This document shows positions 1-12,555 of a DNA stretch of 64,000 nt, piece after piece. The notes beneath the pieces were generated by a model. The model searched no databases. It was given only the letters and a program-made list of their open reading frames with translations, and was not told the DNA's origin. The stretch comes from Solenopsis invicta (Eukaryota > Arthropoda > Insecta > Hymenoptera > Formicidae). Position numbers and translations under genes: made by a program. The stretch spans positions 8,257,037-8,321,036 of the forward strand of contig NC_052673.1 of assembly GCF_016802725.1 (NCBI RefSeq), in the 5' to 3' direction. Positions within the stretch are counted from its first letter, which is position 1. Each line of letters opens with the position of its first letter.

Positions 1-2039
1 ATTATGGAGTACCGCACAGTATCTTTCCCTTTTCTTTTTTATCTCTCCGCCATATAATTTTATTCGCGCTCTTTTGCCAGTACAAAAAGTGTCTGGCCGT
101 ATGCCAGTGAGCCAGTGCGACGATTACACCGCTGCTGCGTTTTAGCATGAGTTTTATATAGCATCCGTGATGGGAAAAAGAGATATATCTATATAGACGT
201 CTGTAGAATTTACGAACTTTTGTTTGAAATTTTTCGACGCAATGGCAGATGACAGGCTATTTCGTCTATCTCGCGTGAAGTTTGCATATGCGCTTTAGAG
301 AGAAAAAAAAGTCTTATCCGATTATAGTAATTATAGAATGTTTAGTTGTATACATTAAATGAATAACTAATCCGATTAAAATTGATTTTAAAATCTGATT
401 TTACTCTGACAATTATAAAATTTTACAAAACTGTAATACAAATAAATAAATAAGCTACTTCAGTTAGTCTTTAAAAGAAAAGCAAATAAAACTGTCCTCA
501 CTTTTGCTTAACGTACAATTCTATCATTATCAATATAATTTAAAACAATGAGATCTTTGTCACATATAACAAAAAACTCATTCTTTATGTTTCCTCTCTC
601 TTGTTTTTTTTGTGTAAATATAATATTTTCCTCGAAGTTTTTTGAATTTTATTTTTAGAGATATTTTAGTTTGTTTATACATTACTGGGTACAAAATAGA
701 AAAGCAAAGCAAAAATACAGAATATTTTTATACCAGATGGAATATTTCTACGCATTGTGTACGTTCTGCGTGCCTTTTAATATTAAATCTCATGATCGAT
801 ATTTCGGTTTTGTAGTTTCTTCTTGCAATTGCGGAAACGAGTTTCAACACATATTCCTGTTGGTTAACTCCATTCGCAATTTTAATAACCATCCTATCGA
901 GTTGATTGGACGAAACGAAACGGATCGTAGTTGTTTGCAAAAACAAGAATATTGACAAATCCAAGCGGGAAAAATTTGCTCAATATTTGTTATAGCATAT
1001 CGAGTGGGCTCAAATTGCGATTGCATTAATTTTGGGAATGCATGTGCGGTCAACAAATTTATTTGTTATATCGACTGTGACAATGTTTCTTTTACAATAA
1101 CTCCAAATTATATTTACATCATAATAAATACTTTTACGATAATTCGAGGTTCCAGTTTATATTTGCTAAATATTGTTTCATTTCTTTTTAAGTCTCTCTC
1201 TGTCTCTTTGTTTTATTATTTACATTTAAAAATTTTGTATTCTTTAAAATATTTTTCTCTTTAAAGTATTTGTGTACACACTTCCATTTAGTAAAGTAGC
1301 TTTTATATCTCGAGTATTAGTTCGTTTCCTTCAGTTTTAAAGTGCTATTTTCCGAGATTTTGTAATACGATCGAGAGGAATCGTCGATTCTGATAAGCGC
1401 GCGAATTCGTGATTCGAAGAGAAAACTCTTCCTCGTGGGAGTGCTGATTTTTCACTCACCAGATTAGATTCTGCGTAAACACGCGAGCATTCGATTACGA
1501 CAATTTGTAACCTACAACTTACATATAAACATTTAAGAGAGATGCACTCGATTTATTTTTGTATCTGCGCTGGTAGAGCTACATTCAATTTCATATCATT
1601 TATTTAATCTTTTTGAAAAGATCATAATTCTTGTAAAGAAACTTATTAATATAACGTCAAAAATATCAAATGGAAAAGAGAAATAGATTTAACCTTTTAA
1701 AGCGTACATTTATCTTTACATGCGAATTTTGTGAAACTTCGTTTACAAGTCGTATACAAGGTTTTGAAGTTACTAATTACAAATATGGAATCAGATTTTG
1801 ATAATTATTAAAATTAAAAATTGTGGATTTGACATGACATTAAAATGTCATGTCATGCAAGAAATACGCCTAGTTATTTGAAACTTGATATTTTTAAAAT
1901 CGTTGATTACAAATGTAGAGAAATTAACTTGTAAATGCTTACAGTACTGTCGCAAGAATAAAAAAAAACATAAAAATTATAAAATACGACTTTTTACGAT
2001 TTTGGTTTGTTATTTTGTATTTTTAATATAAACTTTGAT

Positions 2040-2345
2040 TTTGGGTTCGAAATTAACGGCCTTGAAAAACTCCCGGATACCAAATTTAGTTTCAATTTAA
2101 CTTTTTATAATTTTGGGGCAGTTATCTTTTATTTTGAAAATTTTGATAAATTTTGACTTCAGATTTGAATCAGCGACTCTAAGAACCCCAACTTGGATAT
2201 TAAATTTCAATAAATCATGTATAGAAATTTTTTATTGTACTATATTTCACACGAAACCAAACTTTGTCTAATTTTAACCATATCACTGTAAATTTTGAAA
2301 TTTTGACTTTAGATTTAGATTCAGCGATTCAAATCTTACTGGTTC
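2040..2345. repeat. Diverged tandem repeat, period about 148 bp
   Basis: The phrase TTTTGACTTCAGATTTGAAT followed by CAGCGACTC (near 2152) recurs about 148 bp later as TTTTGACTTTAGATTTAGAT followed by CAGCGATTC (near 2300). Flanking text such as ACCAAATTTAGTTTC and ACCAAACTTTGTCTA also corresponds. A weaker third echo lies near 2590. It looks like an old tandem satellite or TE-internal repeat. Confidence 0.5.
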
Positions 2346-4499
2346 TGATGTTGTAAAGAAATTGGAATAAAGAAAATAACTTTTTTCTAACTTTTAAAGA
2401 TGTATGATATATTATACCGTACTTTAGAAAAGTTAAACTATTAAATTTTACATATAAAATGTAATACTTTGTACATTTTTTATATCATATATGCAAATTA
2501 TTAAAATTATATTATACTACACGTAATAAATAATGAATCATAATATATCAGGTGAGAAAAAAGTAAAATCATAATTGTTTTTGTATTGTACAGATTCAGA
2601 TTTTGAATGACGTATGTTTCTTTTCTGGTTTAAATTTAAATAAATCTAAAAAAATGTCATAAGACTTGAAAGATATTTAAAAAAGCATCTTTAAACATTT
2701 TAAATAAAATCTTAATAAAAGTGTTTCTGACACACATTAAAAATTATATTATTAATACAAGTTTTGTTTGAAAAATAAAACATTAGCCTAAAATGAATTA
2801 AGTTTTCCAAGCGCAAATAGTTTTTTCAAAATTTTACATTTTAGACTATTATAGTAAGGAATCATATATTTGTTTAGTTATTATAAAGACAAGTATATTA
2901 TCAAAGATATTAAATAAAATGCATGACACTACTGTTTCTAACTATACTATTGTAAAAAATCTTAATAAATTCTTCCGTTAGATACTACTGAAGCATTATG
3001 TTGAAATATAATATTTCAATGTCTGCGATTTATTTTTAGATAGAATATATATCTTTTTAAAGACGCTAGTTTTACCAAGGTAATAGCGACGTAAACTGCT
3101 TAGGTAACAGTATCTCCTATCTATCCACTAACTCTGTGCAAAGAATTTGATCCTCCTTTAAGGCTACGTACGTAGACGCAAGGATTCGTGTAGGATATAA
3201 TGTTAAGGATTCTGCGGTAGAGAAAGTCAGAAATTTCCTCACGGAAATTCGTTAAAAAGATATTAAATGTTCATTTATTGAAGATCTACTTTTGTTATAT
3301 CTTCGTTATATCTTTCTTGCTACTGTGCATGTACCGTATAATTGTTTAAAATCATTTATGACTCTATTCTTTTGTATAATTGTCCAAAATTTATAACGTT
3401 ATTTTACTATTCTTATAAATATATTTTACGTATATGTAAGGAAAAAGATATATTTAGAAGTAATGTAAGTAATATACAGTAAAGAAAATATAAGTTTAGT
3501 ACACATATTTATTTTTTAATTCTGAAATCAATTTACAATACAATGTGCGTCAATATGTTTATTCTTTTAAATAATAATTATAATTTATATTAAATAAAGT
3601 ATAAATTGATTTTTGAATTATATTTTTTTAGTTACATATGTTCTTTCACTGCAGTGTTAATCAGTTTACAAAAAAAGCAACATTAATTTCTTTATCAAAA
3701 TTTAATTTTTAATTTAATTTTTAATTTAATTTTTTAATTTATATTGTATTATTTAATAATCTTTGTTTGCTTTTCATAATTGAGGATATCTAATTTTTTT
3801 TCTTTTTACAATAAATCGTAGCCAAGTTTCACAACGAATCGCTTTAAATGGAAACCGCTGCCTGATTAAAAGTTTTTCTTTACTTTTGCCTTGTCTTGTA
3901 ATTACTTAGCGGTAGGCAAAGCTTCGAATTGAGGGTGATCTAAATTTTGCGATATCGCGGATTCATTCCTCATTAAAAGAATTCAAGTAGTAGTATCTAT
4001 TTAAATTACGAAAGAACGTGACAGCCTTAAAATTAGAAAGGTCTTTTTCAAACAATAAATAGAAATTTGTTATATAAAAATTTATGGAAAGTTATAAAGA
4101 ACAATTTTAAATTCCGTTGTGTGTGCGCATTTCAAATATTTCTTTTGAAAGCAAAATTCTTGACATAAAGCTTCAAATAAAAGATTTAAAAGAAAATTTC
4201 AAGATGTAATAAATCTTTGTATAAACATATTGTTTGAATATTTTATTTCGTACAAATAAAATTCTCGTAGGAAGAACAAAAAGTTATAAAAAACTTGATA
4301 ATGTTTTGAATATTATTGACAAAATAAGCTTGTTCCAGTAAATTTAAAAAATACGTTTCTTATTCTATACTTAATGTAAAATTACCACAATATAATATAC
4401 AGAATTCCATTTGCCGCAGGCAAATATCTAAAAAAATATGGAAGATATGGAAAAATCATGTATGTAATATATGGGAGAACCATATATGCAAAAAATGTG

Positions 4500-5085
4500 T
4501 CGAACGAAAGTTGTATGGTTTGAAGGGAGTTATTTTACAAATAATGATAAAATCAATTTTTGAAATACTCAGTTTTTTAAGGTCATACAAAGATCATTGA
4601 TATTTTTATAAATTGGAACTGATCTTTTTTACATAATGTAAATTCTTTAATTATTCAATATATAAAAGTATTGAAATAAAATTATATTGAAAAATCAATA
4701 GTTTACGGGATATTTTATTACACATCAGATATTTTATTATCAAATACTTTACGGTGTCATATATTTTGACATAAAATCTAATAAACTATTAATTTTTTAA
4801 TAATTGTAACTTAAGACTTTCATGTACAGAATAATGAGATGAAAAGTTATGTGCAATTTGCAATATGTCATTATAAATTTTTTTAAAAGTATCAATTTAT
4901 TCTATTATTTGTTGATATTATTTAAATTCCGCGCGGACTTACAGAACAATATATTGAAGCTTTCTTTGATCTTTTAAATATTGGTAATCCTTGCTTAATT
5001 TGCTTTTCTTAAGAAAACTTATTTTAGCAAAAATTTATCTCATTATTATTTGTCCTTCTACAGACCATACAACTTTTCTCTATAA
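4500..5085. repeat. Large degenerate inverted repeat (possible foldback/MITE)
   Basis: The left end carries GAAAGTTGTATGGTTTG (near 4506) and the right end its inverted counterpart ACCATACAACTTTTC (near 5065). Further inside, ACAAATAATGATAAAATCA pairs imperfectly with the reverse complement of TTATCTCATTATTATTTGT. Close to the centre AAAAATCAATAGTTTA (about 4690) pairs with TAAACTATTAATTTTTT (about 4785). Pairing runs in the right order over the whole interval but is gapped and diverged. No protein-coding frame was found, so it is probably an old non-autonomous element. Confidence 0.45.
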
Positions 5086-5412
5086 TGTTTTTCTGTGTCT
5101 TTCATTTTTCGAGATATTTTCTTGCGGTAATTAAATAAAACACCATGTATAAAAATTTAATAATAAATGTTTTAACTCTTTTATGTACTTTTACACCATA
5201 TTCGTTCATTATTACATTAGTTTTGTTTTCAACAGCATTGTTATATTTTAAATTAGTATTTGTTATTACAGAAAATAATTGTCATATATGAAAAATAGGC
5301 TGAGAGAATTTCTCACTAGAATGCGTTCGTCGATTGTTATTCGAGAAACGAGGAAGAATCCTTCTCTCCTCCATTCTGAATAATTCTACCTCAAGAACCG
5401 GGAAGTCATTAA

Positions 5413-5454
5413 CCTTCTTTCGCCTTTAATATGCCTTCTTTCGCCTTTAATATG
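5413..5454. repeat. Perfect 21-bp tandem duplication
   Basis: Two identical 21-bp units, each starting CCTTCTTTCGCC and ending TTTAATATG, lie head to tail. Confidence 0.9.
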
Positions 5455-8400
5455 CTGTGCCTGTGTTATAATTCCGCCGGTGAAAAATGTAATAATTAAA
5501 TATCGCTCAAACGAGTATTTTAATATTACATCGATTACTTATATACAGTTGTGCGATTGTAATCGAATATGGATGATATACTGCTTTATAATATTGAGAA
5601 ATAAAACAGAATTAAGTATTTTCATCTCGCTACGCTGTTGATAGTGTTACGCTAATTTTCTTTTAAGAAAAGATTGCTTACACAGTTTAGCGAAAAATAA
5701 TTTTTTTAACACCAGAATGAGGCTAGTTATTTTCTATAATTGTTTGGATGATAAATACGAACCCAATTTCCAAATTGCTCCCTTACAATTTTGAGAAATT
5801 TGCATTTAAAGTTGCAAAAAGGAATACTTTTACGTAATTTATTATAACTACGATACGTAATGTGTTGGAGAAGTTTTATTGTAGTCCAAATTATTGGTAT
5901 GTTGTTAGGATTTTTACTCGTCACAAAATTTTTGGGTTGGCTAAGTTTAATAAAATATTTGTTAAATATAATATATATTGAATATATTATAAATTTGTCA
6001 ATTTTGATATCGAATTTGACTCTCTAAAAAATCTTCAACCTTAATGATTTGTATTTGAAAGCGCGCTATTTGATAAATTATCAATGAACTAATTCAGTTT
6101 TTCCGCTTCTATAGAGATCCCATATTTAATTATTTTTAGCTTTCACAAAGCAATGGTGTATTAATTCGTTAATATAAAGCTCGTTAAACTACAACGTTTT
6201 TGATTTTCTCTCTTTAAAATTTATATTAGTTATTTAGTCAAATAATAAATATAATAATTAAAATAGAATTTATATTACTTTTGTTTCTCTATGTATGCAT
6301 ATCAATTTTTATGCAAAACGTTTTATAAACACTGTCCCATATATATACAATAAATATAAACTATTTAAAACTCGGAACAATTTAATCAAATTTACTAGTA
6401 ACTTACAATTATTTGTCAATAATTATAATTTATAAATTATAAATATTTTATTAATCGTAACCGACATAAAAAATTATTTTGAGAAATAAAAGTACTACCA
6501 ACATATTTAATTTTGATTGCAATAACATTTCAACAACATGTCATACATCACAGTTATAATATGACAAAGTACGTGAAACTCTTTTTCTTTTTGCAACTTT
6601 AATTGTCAATTTCTCAAAATTGTGACGTGATGGAGCAATTTGAAAAGCGGATTTGTATTCAGCGTGCAAGAAACTACAGTAAATGACTATTCTTCCGTAA
6701 TGATATTACCTGTTCGTTGAACTCAATTATAATTTATATAATTTTCGACTTACGACTTTGCATGACTATGCGTTTCCCAAAATTCTCGTGAGAGAAGATT
6801 CATTTAATATTTTTGCATCAATATTACGTTTTTCTTGTTATCATTATTAATATAAGCCGTTTAATTTTAATACATATTAAATTACTGTATAGAAATAATT
6901 ACAAGCAAGAATAACAATTTCGAATAATCGAATATATATTGTTCGTGACGGTGCATCTATTGTAAGGCTTGCACAGATTGATACATTTTCGCCATTAAAG
7001 TTAAAAGTGGCGAGCTTTACTCACAAGTACGACTGCGCTTTTATTAGACGTCCTAGTATCGATCTATTCTAGTCATAGCATAGATTAAAACAATTTGCTA
7101 AGAAATGTATCTCTCCTTCGTATAATTATAGCTACCTACTAGCTAGAGGCGATTGCATTATATAGAGGTTTATCCGCAAGTAAATCCTCTTAATAGTATC
7201 GCCTGTGCAACGTATACATATATCTCGTGGAACATTTAGATAGCTGAAAGTTCCGAGAGGCCTTCGCGTATTAATATCCATCATTTATCTCGTGCAAGTA
7301 CGTTAATACGTATTTTAACAAGCATATCTCACGCATTTAAGTTCTAAGTGGAGGTCTAGGTGTGCTAAATCTTTGATCATCGACGTTGGTGACACCTCGT
7401 GTAACACTTCCACGAAATTCAAACTGTGTTATCGCGTAAATTATTAATGAAATACACCGCGTATTAATTCGTAAGTGGTGTTGAAGCAAATTAAACAAAT
7501 TAATACCTCAAATTTCGTTCTTTCAAAGACGAGTGATTCAATTACGCGTAATTAATGAGACTTCTTTGATCTTCCTCGCTGACCACAGCAAATTGATTAA
7601 AATTAATTATTCATTTTGGTAGAATTTATATCGGTCTATCGAAAAGTAGGACAAATCCGCGCATTTGACGCGCATGTACAACTGTCTGTCATTTTACAGA
7701 GGTACTTAGTCAATCATCCATCAAAACCGCGATATCAAAAATGGTGCTAAATCGAACGGTGAGGCTTATTAAACTATCATCATGCGTGGCAATCAAAATA
7801 GAATTTTAATCCTCGTTACCATCGACTGACATTATCCCTGCAATTAATAAAATTTGCATCCGGATCAAAATCCACACAATCATGGATATACGAAAATTAG
7901 CAGTGATCTGTGCGAAACTGTCGCGAGACAATTTAATGCGATTTAGACAAAATTGTGGAGAAAATAACGCAATGTTTACAGGAATGCTCAAAAGACGTGA
8001 TTTGGAAATTGAGGAGGATGAGTCTTATTCTAGAAGAAAATATTCATAATTATATATTTGTGAATTTCTATGTATAAAGAATTATATTTAATATATATGT
8101 ATATACATATGTATAAAAGACCTCTCTAAAGAATATATTTAAGAACAAAGTAAGATAAACTAAAAATAAAGAATAAATCAAAAGAAAAAGAGAGAGCAAG
8201 TGATTAAAGTCCACACATAGTAAAAGTACGTGTACATATACTTGAGTCATTTTTGGCAGAAGTGACATACAGAATGGTGCTACGAAATATTATTTTTGTT
8301 CGCTAAAAGATTATGGCATCACACTTCGCTATTGTATAAGAAAATCGGATCTTGGACCAGCGATAGCAGTATGAAAGTCGCAACCAAACGTCTTGAAGCG

Positions 8401-8822
8401 AGAAGTAATTTTCTCAAGGAAATTTCGAGGATTACTGAAATATTTTTTCAATTTTCAATAACGCAATAAAATATCAATCAATAATACCTATAATACCTAT
8501 AATTAAAACTTGATAAAATTTTAAGGAATCTCGAAATACTTTCGCGCATCCAATAATAACGGATATCAATTACCACAATGTAATGTGATTAAATCAGAAT
8601 ATCAATACGTATTGAGATAATTTTTAAGGAAGGATTTTTCTCTGAGGAGAGCTAATCGCTCTAATCGCGATGACAAAGAAAGGTAATTTATCTAACGACG
8701 CTCTTTTTCACCATCATGGGCTCTCGAACACCACGAAGTCCAAAATGAGCGAGCGATCGCCCAAGAGAAACCGTTTTCCGCAACGTGAACGGTGAGCTAA
8801 CATCGACGCATTCACCGTCACC

Positions 8823-9479
8823 ATGTTGAACGTAATGGCGGCAATGTCGACGGGCCTACCTCCAGAACCCACGTCTTCATCGGTCTTCATCAACAGCACT
8901 ATTACCGCCTTCAGCACAACAGCGACCACAACAACCGCCGCAAATGTAACGTCATCAGCGGAAAACCCGACGGTGGAAAATCTCCCCGAAAATGTGAATG
9001 TGCTACTGGTGGTGATAAAGGGTATTATTATGGGCACCATCATCACCACCGCGGTTCTGGGCAACATGCTGGTGATCGCCAGCGTGCGGAGGCATCGCAG
9101 ATTACGAGTAGTGACCAACTGTTACGTCGTCAGTTTGGCAGCGGCCGATCTTTTGGTAGCAATGTGCGCCATGACCTTCAACGCCTCAGTGGAGCTCTCA
9201 GGAGGAAAATGGCTGTTCGGGACGGTTATGTGCGACCTGTGGAACTCGCTGGACGTGTACTTCAGCACCGCTAGCATTCTCCATCTTTGTTGTATCAGTG
9301 TGGACAGGTACTATGCCATAGTGAGTCCGCTTGAGTACACGGTGATAATGAAGCAGAGTACTGTGGGGTGTATGCTGGGTAGCGCTTGGGCTCTGCCGGC
9401 GCTGATAAGCTTTATTCCGATTTTCATGGGATGGTACACGACGCAAGAACACCTGGAGTACATGGTGCAGCACCCGGAG
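8823..9479 (+). CDS. Octbeta3R: Beta-adrenergic-like octopamine receptor, exon 1 (N-terminus to ECL2)
   Basis: This exon encodes residues 1-219 of a class A biogenic-amine GPCR. Such beta-type octopamine receptors act at the plasma membrane and normally raise cAMP through Gs. The N-terminus is Ser/Thr-rich with N-glycosylation sequons at N24 and N41. TM1 (about 59-88) has GNMLV with N81 at position 1.50. TM2 has SLAAADLLVA with D109 (2.50). W130 and C137 precede TM3, which carries amine-binding D144 (3.32) in NSLDVYFSTAS and DRY at 161-163. TM4 has W189. The start ATG has a CACC context, and an in-frame TGA lies at 8793-8795. The exon ends after HPE at a GAG|GTACGG donor in phase 0; reading past it hits a stop at 9504. 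The subtype rests on exon 2: IYKEAIRQRKALSRTSSN resembles insect Octbeta3R from memory. The family is near certain, the subtype moderately so. Confidence 0.93.
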
Positions 9480-10189
9480 GTACGGAGTAGTTTTCTTTTT
9501 CCTTAAGTATATATCTTTAGAAAGTGTTTGATGTACGAGTTATGAATATGGAAATTGTCGTTAACCTTTTAACAATATAAAGCCACCTTGACGGGAGAGA
9601 TGGAATATTTTAAAATCCTAAAAAAAAAGTTTTTTAAATGAAAGACTGCTTTTAATAATAATAGACTATATTTTTAGAACCTTGCATGCAATTTTATTAG
9701 ATATTTATACTTTTTATTATGTTAATTTATTAGCTGTTTAAAGTTTATTTTTATAAGGTTTTTAAATGTACGGAATTACGCCACTGACCCGATTGACGCC
9801 ATCGTAATTTGTTTTGTGCTCGTAATAAAACACAGCTCGTAATAAAAGTGTCTAAACATTGCCGGAAAGCAATCATCCAAGTGTATCAAATGGCTCCATC
9901 AAAATAAGTAAACGCACATAATGTGATTTTTCGTGAAAAGTGGTTTCCAAAAACTCACGTCAAGAATCTGTCACTTTTAACTTATGCATGAAGATAAATT
10001 TATTCTTAAATTGTTATTACGACAATGTAACCTGTAAAATGATAAAATCAAATCATTTTGAATTATAATACAAAGTGTTTTAGTTTTGCACGATTAAAAT
10101 GTTTAAAAAATAATAAAATGGTGAAGTATCGTTATATAATTATATGATTTTTGTAAAATATAATAGGCATAGTCAACACACGTGTAAAA

Positions 10190-10197
10190 TGACGTCA
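10190..10197. promoter_or_regulatory. Palindromic CRE consensus in intron 1
   Basis: The full TGACGTCA is the CREB/ATF consensus. It lies in intron 1 of a receptor family that signals through cAMP, so feedback regulation is possible, but an 8-mer can occur by chance in this length. Other copies lie at 11581-11588, 49243-49250 and 61473-61480. Confidence 0.2.
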
Positions 10198-10234
10198 TTT
10201 GCTGTGGCAAAAATAGAATGTTTATTAAACATAC

Positions 10235-10496
10235 ATTGAAGTGTTTGTGAGATCGAAATTTAAACATGAAATTGTTTATGAAACGTTTATAATTACGTGA
10301 TAGACTTGTTGCGTGTTTTCGGAACGTTTATAAACGTTTTACAAATGTTTGGGGAATGTTTTATTAAAAGTATCCTGTTTTCGGAATGTTATAAATGTTC
10401 AAAGAACGTTTTGTAGTGTTTTGTCTCTATCAGAGTTGTGAACATCTCATAAACAATTCCACGTTTAAATTTTTATCTCGTAAACACTTGAAATCA
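10235..10496. mobile_element. MITE-like inverted-repeat element inside intron 1
   Basis: The left arm reads GAAGTGTTTGTGAGAT, then AAATTTAAAC and GAAATTGTTTATGA. The right arm, read in reverse, gives CAAGTGTTTACGAGAT, AAATTTAAAC and GGAATTGTTTATGA. Arms are about 55 bp around a centre rich in AACGTTT and AATGTTT motifs. It has no coding capacity. The exact ends and target duplication could not be fixed. Confidence 0.6.
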
Positions 10497-10885
10497 ATCT
10501 TTTAAAACTCCAATTAAACACATACTTAACGCTTAGCAAACATTTTATAAATATACTATTTTCGCCAGGGTGATACGTATTAGTGACGTAAATCGAAACA
10601 ATCTAGAAAAATGGCATAATTCAGGACATTTGCAGTCCATGCTTAATGCTTTCGCACATAAAACATTTCTGTTTACTTTCAACTGTTATATACGTTTTTG
10701 ATAATTTGCAATATTAACTTTAGATAAAATTCATTGATTTAAACCAAACGTTATTTTATTCTTCTTCAAATAACCTGTCAAAAATTAGTCATCGCTCAAA
10801 GTGGCGTAATTTCATACAATGATTTTACGAATTCATCACTAGATTATATTAATAATCGAATTTGCGATATTCTTTCGTGTTTCAG

Positions 10886-11180
10886 AGTTGCGAGTTTCGA
10901 GTGAATTTACCATACGCGCTCATCAGTTCCTGCGTGTCGTTTTGGATTCCCGGCTTAGTGATGATTATTATGTACTGCAGGATTTATAAGGAAGCGATTC
11001 GGCAACGAAAAGCGCTCAGTCGGACGTCGAGCAATATCGTTCTTAACAGCGTGCACCATCATCGTTCATCTCGGCATCATCATCATCAGCAGATGTTGCT
11101 ACAGGCTGCTGCCGATACCGGTGAGCTGGCCCTTCACACAGCACACTTCGCGGTGCCCACGGAGCTCCACGCCGTTAACG
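10886..11180 (+). CDS. Octbeta3R: Beta-adrenergic-like octopamine receptor, exon 2 (ECL2 Cys, TM5, start of ICL3)
   Basis: The exon encodes residues 220-317 and joins exon 1 in phase 0, giving HPE-SCEFRVNLPYA. C221 is the ECL2 cysteine expected to pair with C137. TM5 carries S233, S234 and S237 (5.42, 5.43, 5.46), which contact the catechol or phenol ring in amine receptors, and P241 (5.50) in SFWIPG. ICL3 starts with IYKEAIRQRKALSRTSSN, whose RTSS is a plausible kinase site, followed by a histidine-rich stretch (HHHR at 276, HHHHQQ at 283). The exon ends at AACG|GTGAGT, leaving one base of a split glycine codon (phase 1). TM6, TM7 and the C-terminus are missing from this exon and were not found downstream, so the receptor is incomplete in the window. 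Confidence 0.93.
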
Positions 11181-12477
11181 GTGAGTGGAACTCCGTCGAT
11201 GTGTGTTCGATTTACATTCGTAACAATAAGTAGCACAAATTGAGAGGAAACTTCAAGTTGAGAAGAAACTTCAAGTTAATAAATAATAAGCTCATTCAAA
11301 CCGTCTGATATGAGTGCGATATATCTTAAACAAGTTGTCAACAGTTTTGGAAGAATAATTTTAACGGAAAGGTTCAGGGGGATAATATGTTCATCGCGGA
11401 GGTATTTAAAATATTAATACAGAATTGAAAGTACGTAATTGTAAATCTTACGTTTCTACTTAGCAGTCTCGCAAAGATTATTAGACGTATTTACATATAG
11501 TGAGTTATATGTGGCTGCTGTACGCAGTTATGAATTCAAATTTATGTTCATGTGAACGCTTTCTCAGCAAATTCCGTATTTGACGTCATGCGACGAAATG
11601 ATAAGAATTAGGAAGCGACAGTTACACTCACGTCGCAAGTTTAATACAATAGTCAAGACTTGAAACGCATATTCTCGCATCGTGCGTCTGCTGGCGCGGT
11701 CGTATATTTCGACAGAAATGGTAAATGCTCGTTCGCGTGAAATCCTCTTATCTCCTTAAGCCATTATACGAACGCGAATGTCCCCTTCACTCACACGTAC
11801 AGAATGGCGAGCAGAATCCGCTATTTCTACTGAGGTATCATAGCGTATTTTGTGTGATTACGCAGCGAGACGCGTTCTATCACACTATACAGAGAGTCTC
11901 TCTCTAATAATATCGTCTGCGATCCATTTTGGCGGCGACATCAATTTGGTCCCACATTCGATCGATAGCGCGGTTTGATAACAGAATGTTCTCGTACAAT
12001 TATTGAGAGAGAGAGAGGTAATATTCTTCATAACAATATATTGTGCAATAACAATTTAAAATATTTATAAAATGCTTTTAATTTAAATTCTATAAATATA
12101 TGTATATTTATATAATACTATATAAAAAAAATATATACAGAAGAAGAGAGTAATATGGCGCCCATTTTCATTTTATCGAATCAGCTTTCTTAATAATCAA
12201 TTCTTTATATTGGAATTCGAACGATTATGTTCGTTAATGTGTTGCTTAACAGATTCTAGATTCAAAGTAGTGAAATATTTATTACTTAGGACGTGACTTA
12301 TAAACATGTGATGCACTGTATAATTGGTAGAAGAAGAATAGTGGGAATACGGCAAGCGCATAAACAAATTTAAAATTTTGTTTAGTTTAAAAGACACATG
12401 GTCATTTGTTACGAAATTACATATTTTTAAATTTTTAATCGTATAGAATTTTTCTGATTTAGAATTTTCCTACGTTC

Positions 12478-12555
12478 GGAGACATTAGAGGTGTATCATT
12501 TCATTCTTGTTTGACATTAAACAACAAAGATAAAATGATACGTCTAATGTTTCTG
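12478..12555. ncRNA. Pre-miRNA-sized hairpin (candidate only)
   Basis: The 5' arm has CATTAGAGGTGTATCATTTC and the 3' arm, in reverse, CATTAGACGTATCATTTTAT, after which TTCTTGTTTG pairs with CTTTGTTG. Arms of about 33 nt enclose a loop of under 10 nt, giving a foldback near 78 nt, close to the size of an animal pre-miRNA. It has a small bulge and a few mismatches. I do not recognise a known seed. A tiny MITE is an equally good explanation. Confidence 0.25.

Larger units (their letters stand above)
1..8822. other. AT-rich upstream region, no gene recognised
   Basis: This is the flank 5' of the receptor start codon. It is strongly AT-rich, and its short open frames have no recognisable domain, so I call no gene in it. 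It contains a diverged tandem repeat near 2.1-2.35 kb, a large degenerate inverted repeat at 4.5-5.1 kb and a small tandem duplication at 5.41-5.45 kb. The part from about 6.9 to 8.7 kb is less repetitive and could hold the receptor's promoter, 5'UTR exons or enhancers, but I cannot place a transcription start there. Confidence 0.6.
9480..10885 (+). other. Octopamine receptor intron 1 (in ECL2)
   Basis: The intron is 1,406 bp, with GT at 9480-9481 and a TTTCAG acceptor ending at 10885. It is phase 0 and falls in the second extracellular loop just before the conserved loop cysteine. It is much more AT-rich than its flanking exons, contains a short inverted-repeat element at about 10235-10496 and a perfect TGACGTCA at 10190-10197. 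Confidence 0.88.

Noticed and set aside
1828..1858. Perfect small palindrome GACATGACAT/ATGTCATGTC
   Set aside because: Short isolated hairpin with a 4-base loop and no context for a terminator or regulatory RNA in a eukaryotic genome.
8714..9118. 134-codon reverse-strand frame opposite receptor exon 1
   Set aside because: It is antisense to a clear GPCR exon, and its Val/Thr-rich composition is a shadow of the sense codons.
9198..9473. 91-codon reverse-strand frame opposite exon 1
   Set aside because: Another antisense shadow of the TM3-TM4 coding sequence.
9480..9506. Open frame continuing past HPE (VRSSFLFP then stop) as an alternative receptor C-terminus
   Set aside because: The GAG|GTACGG donor and the in-phase SCEF acceptor restore the conserved ECL2-TM5 sequence. 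The eight extra residues are intron read-through.
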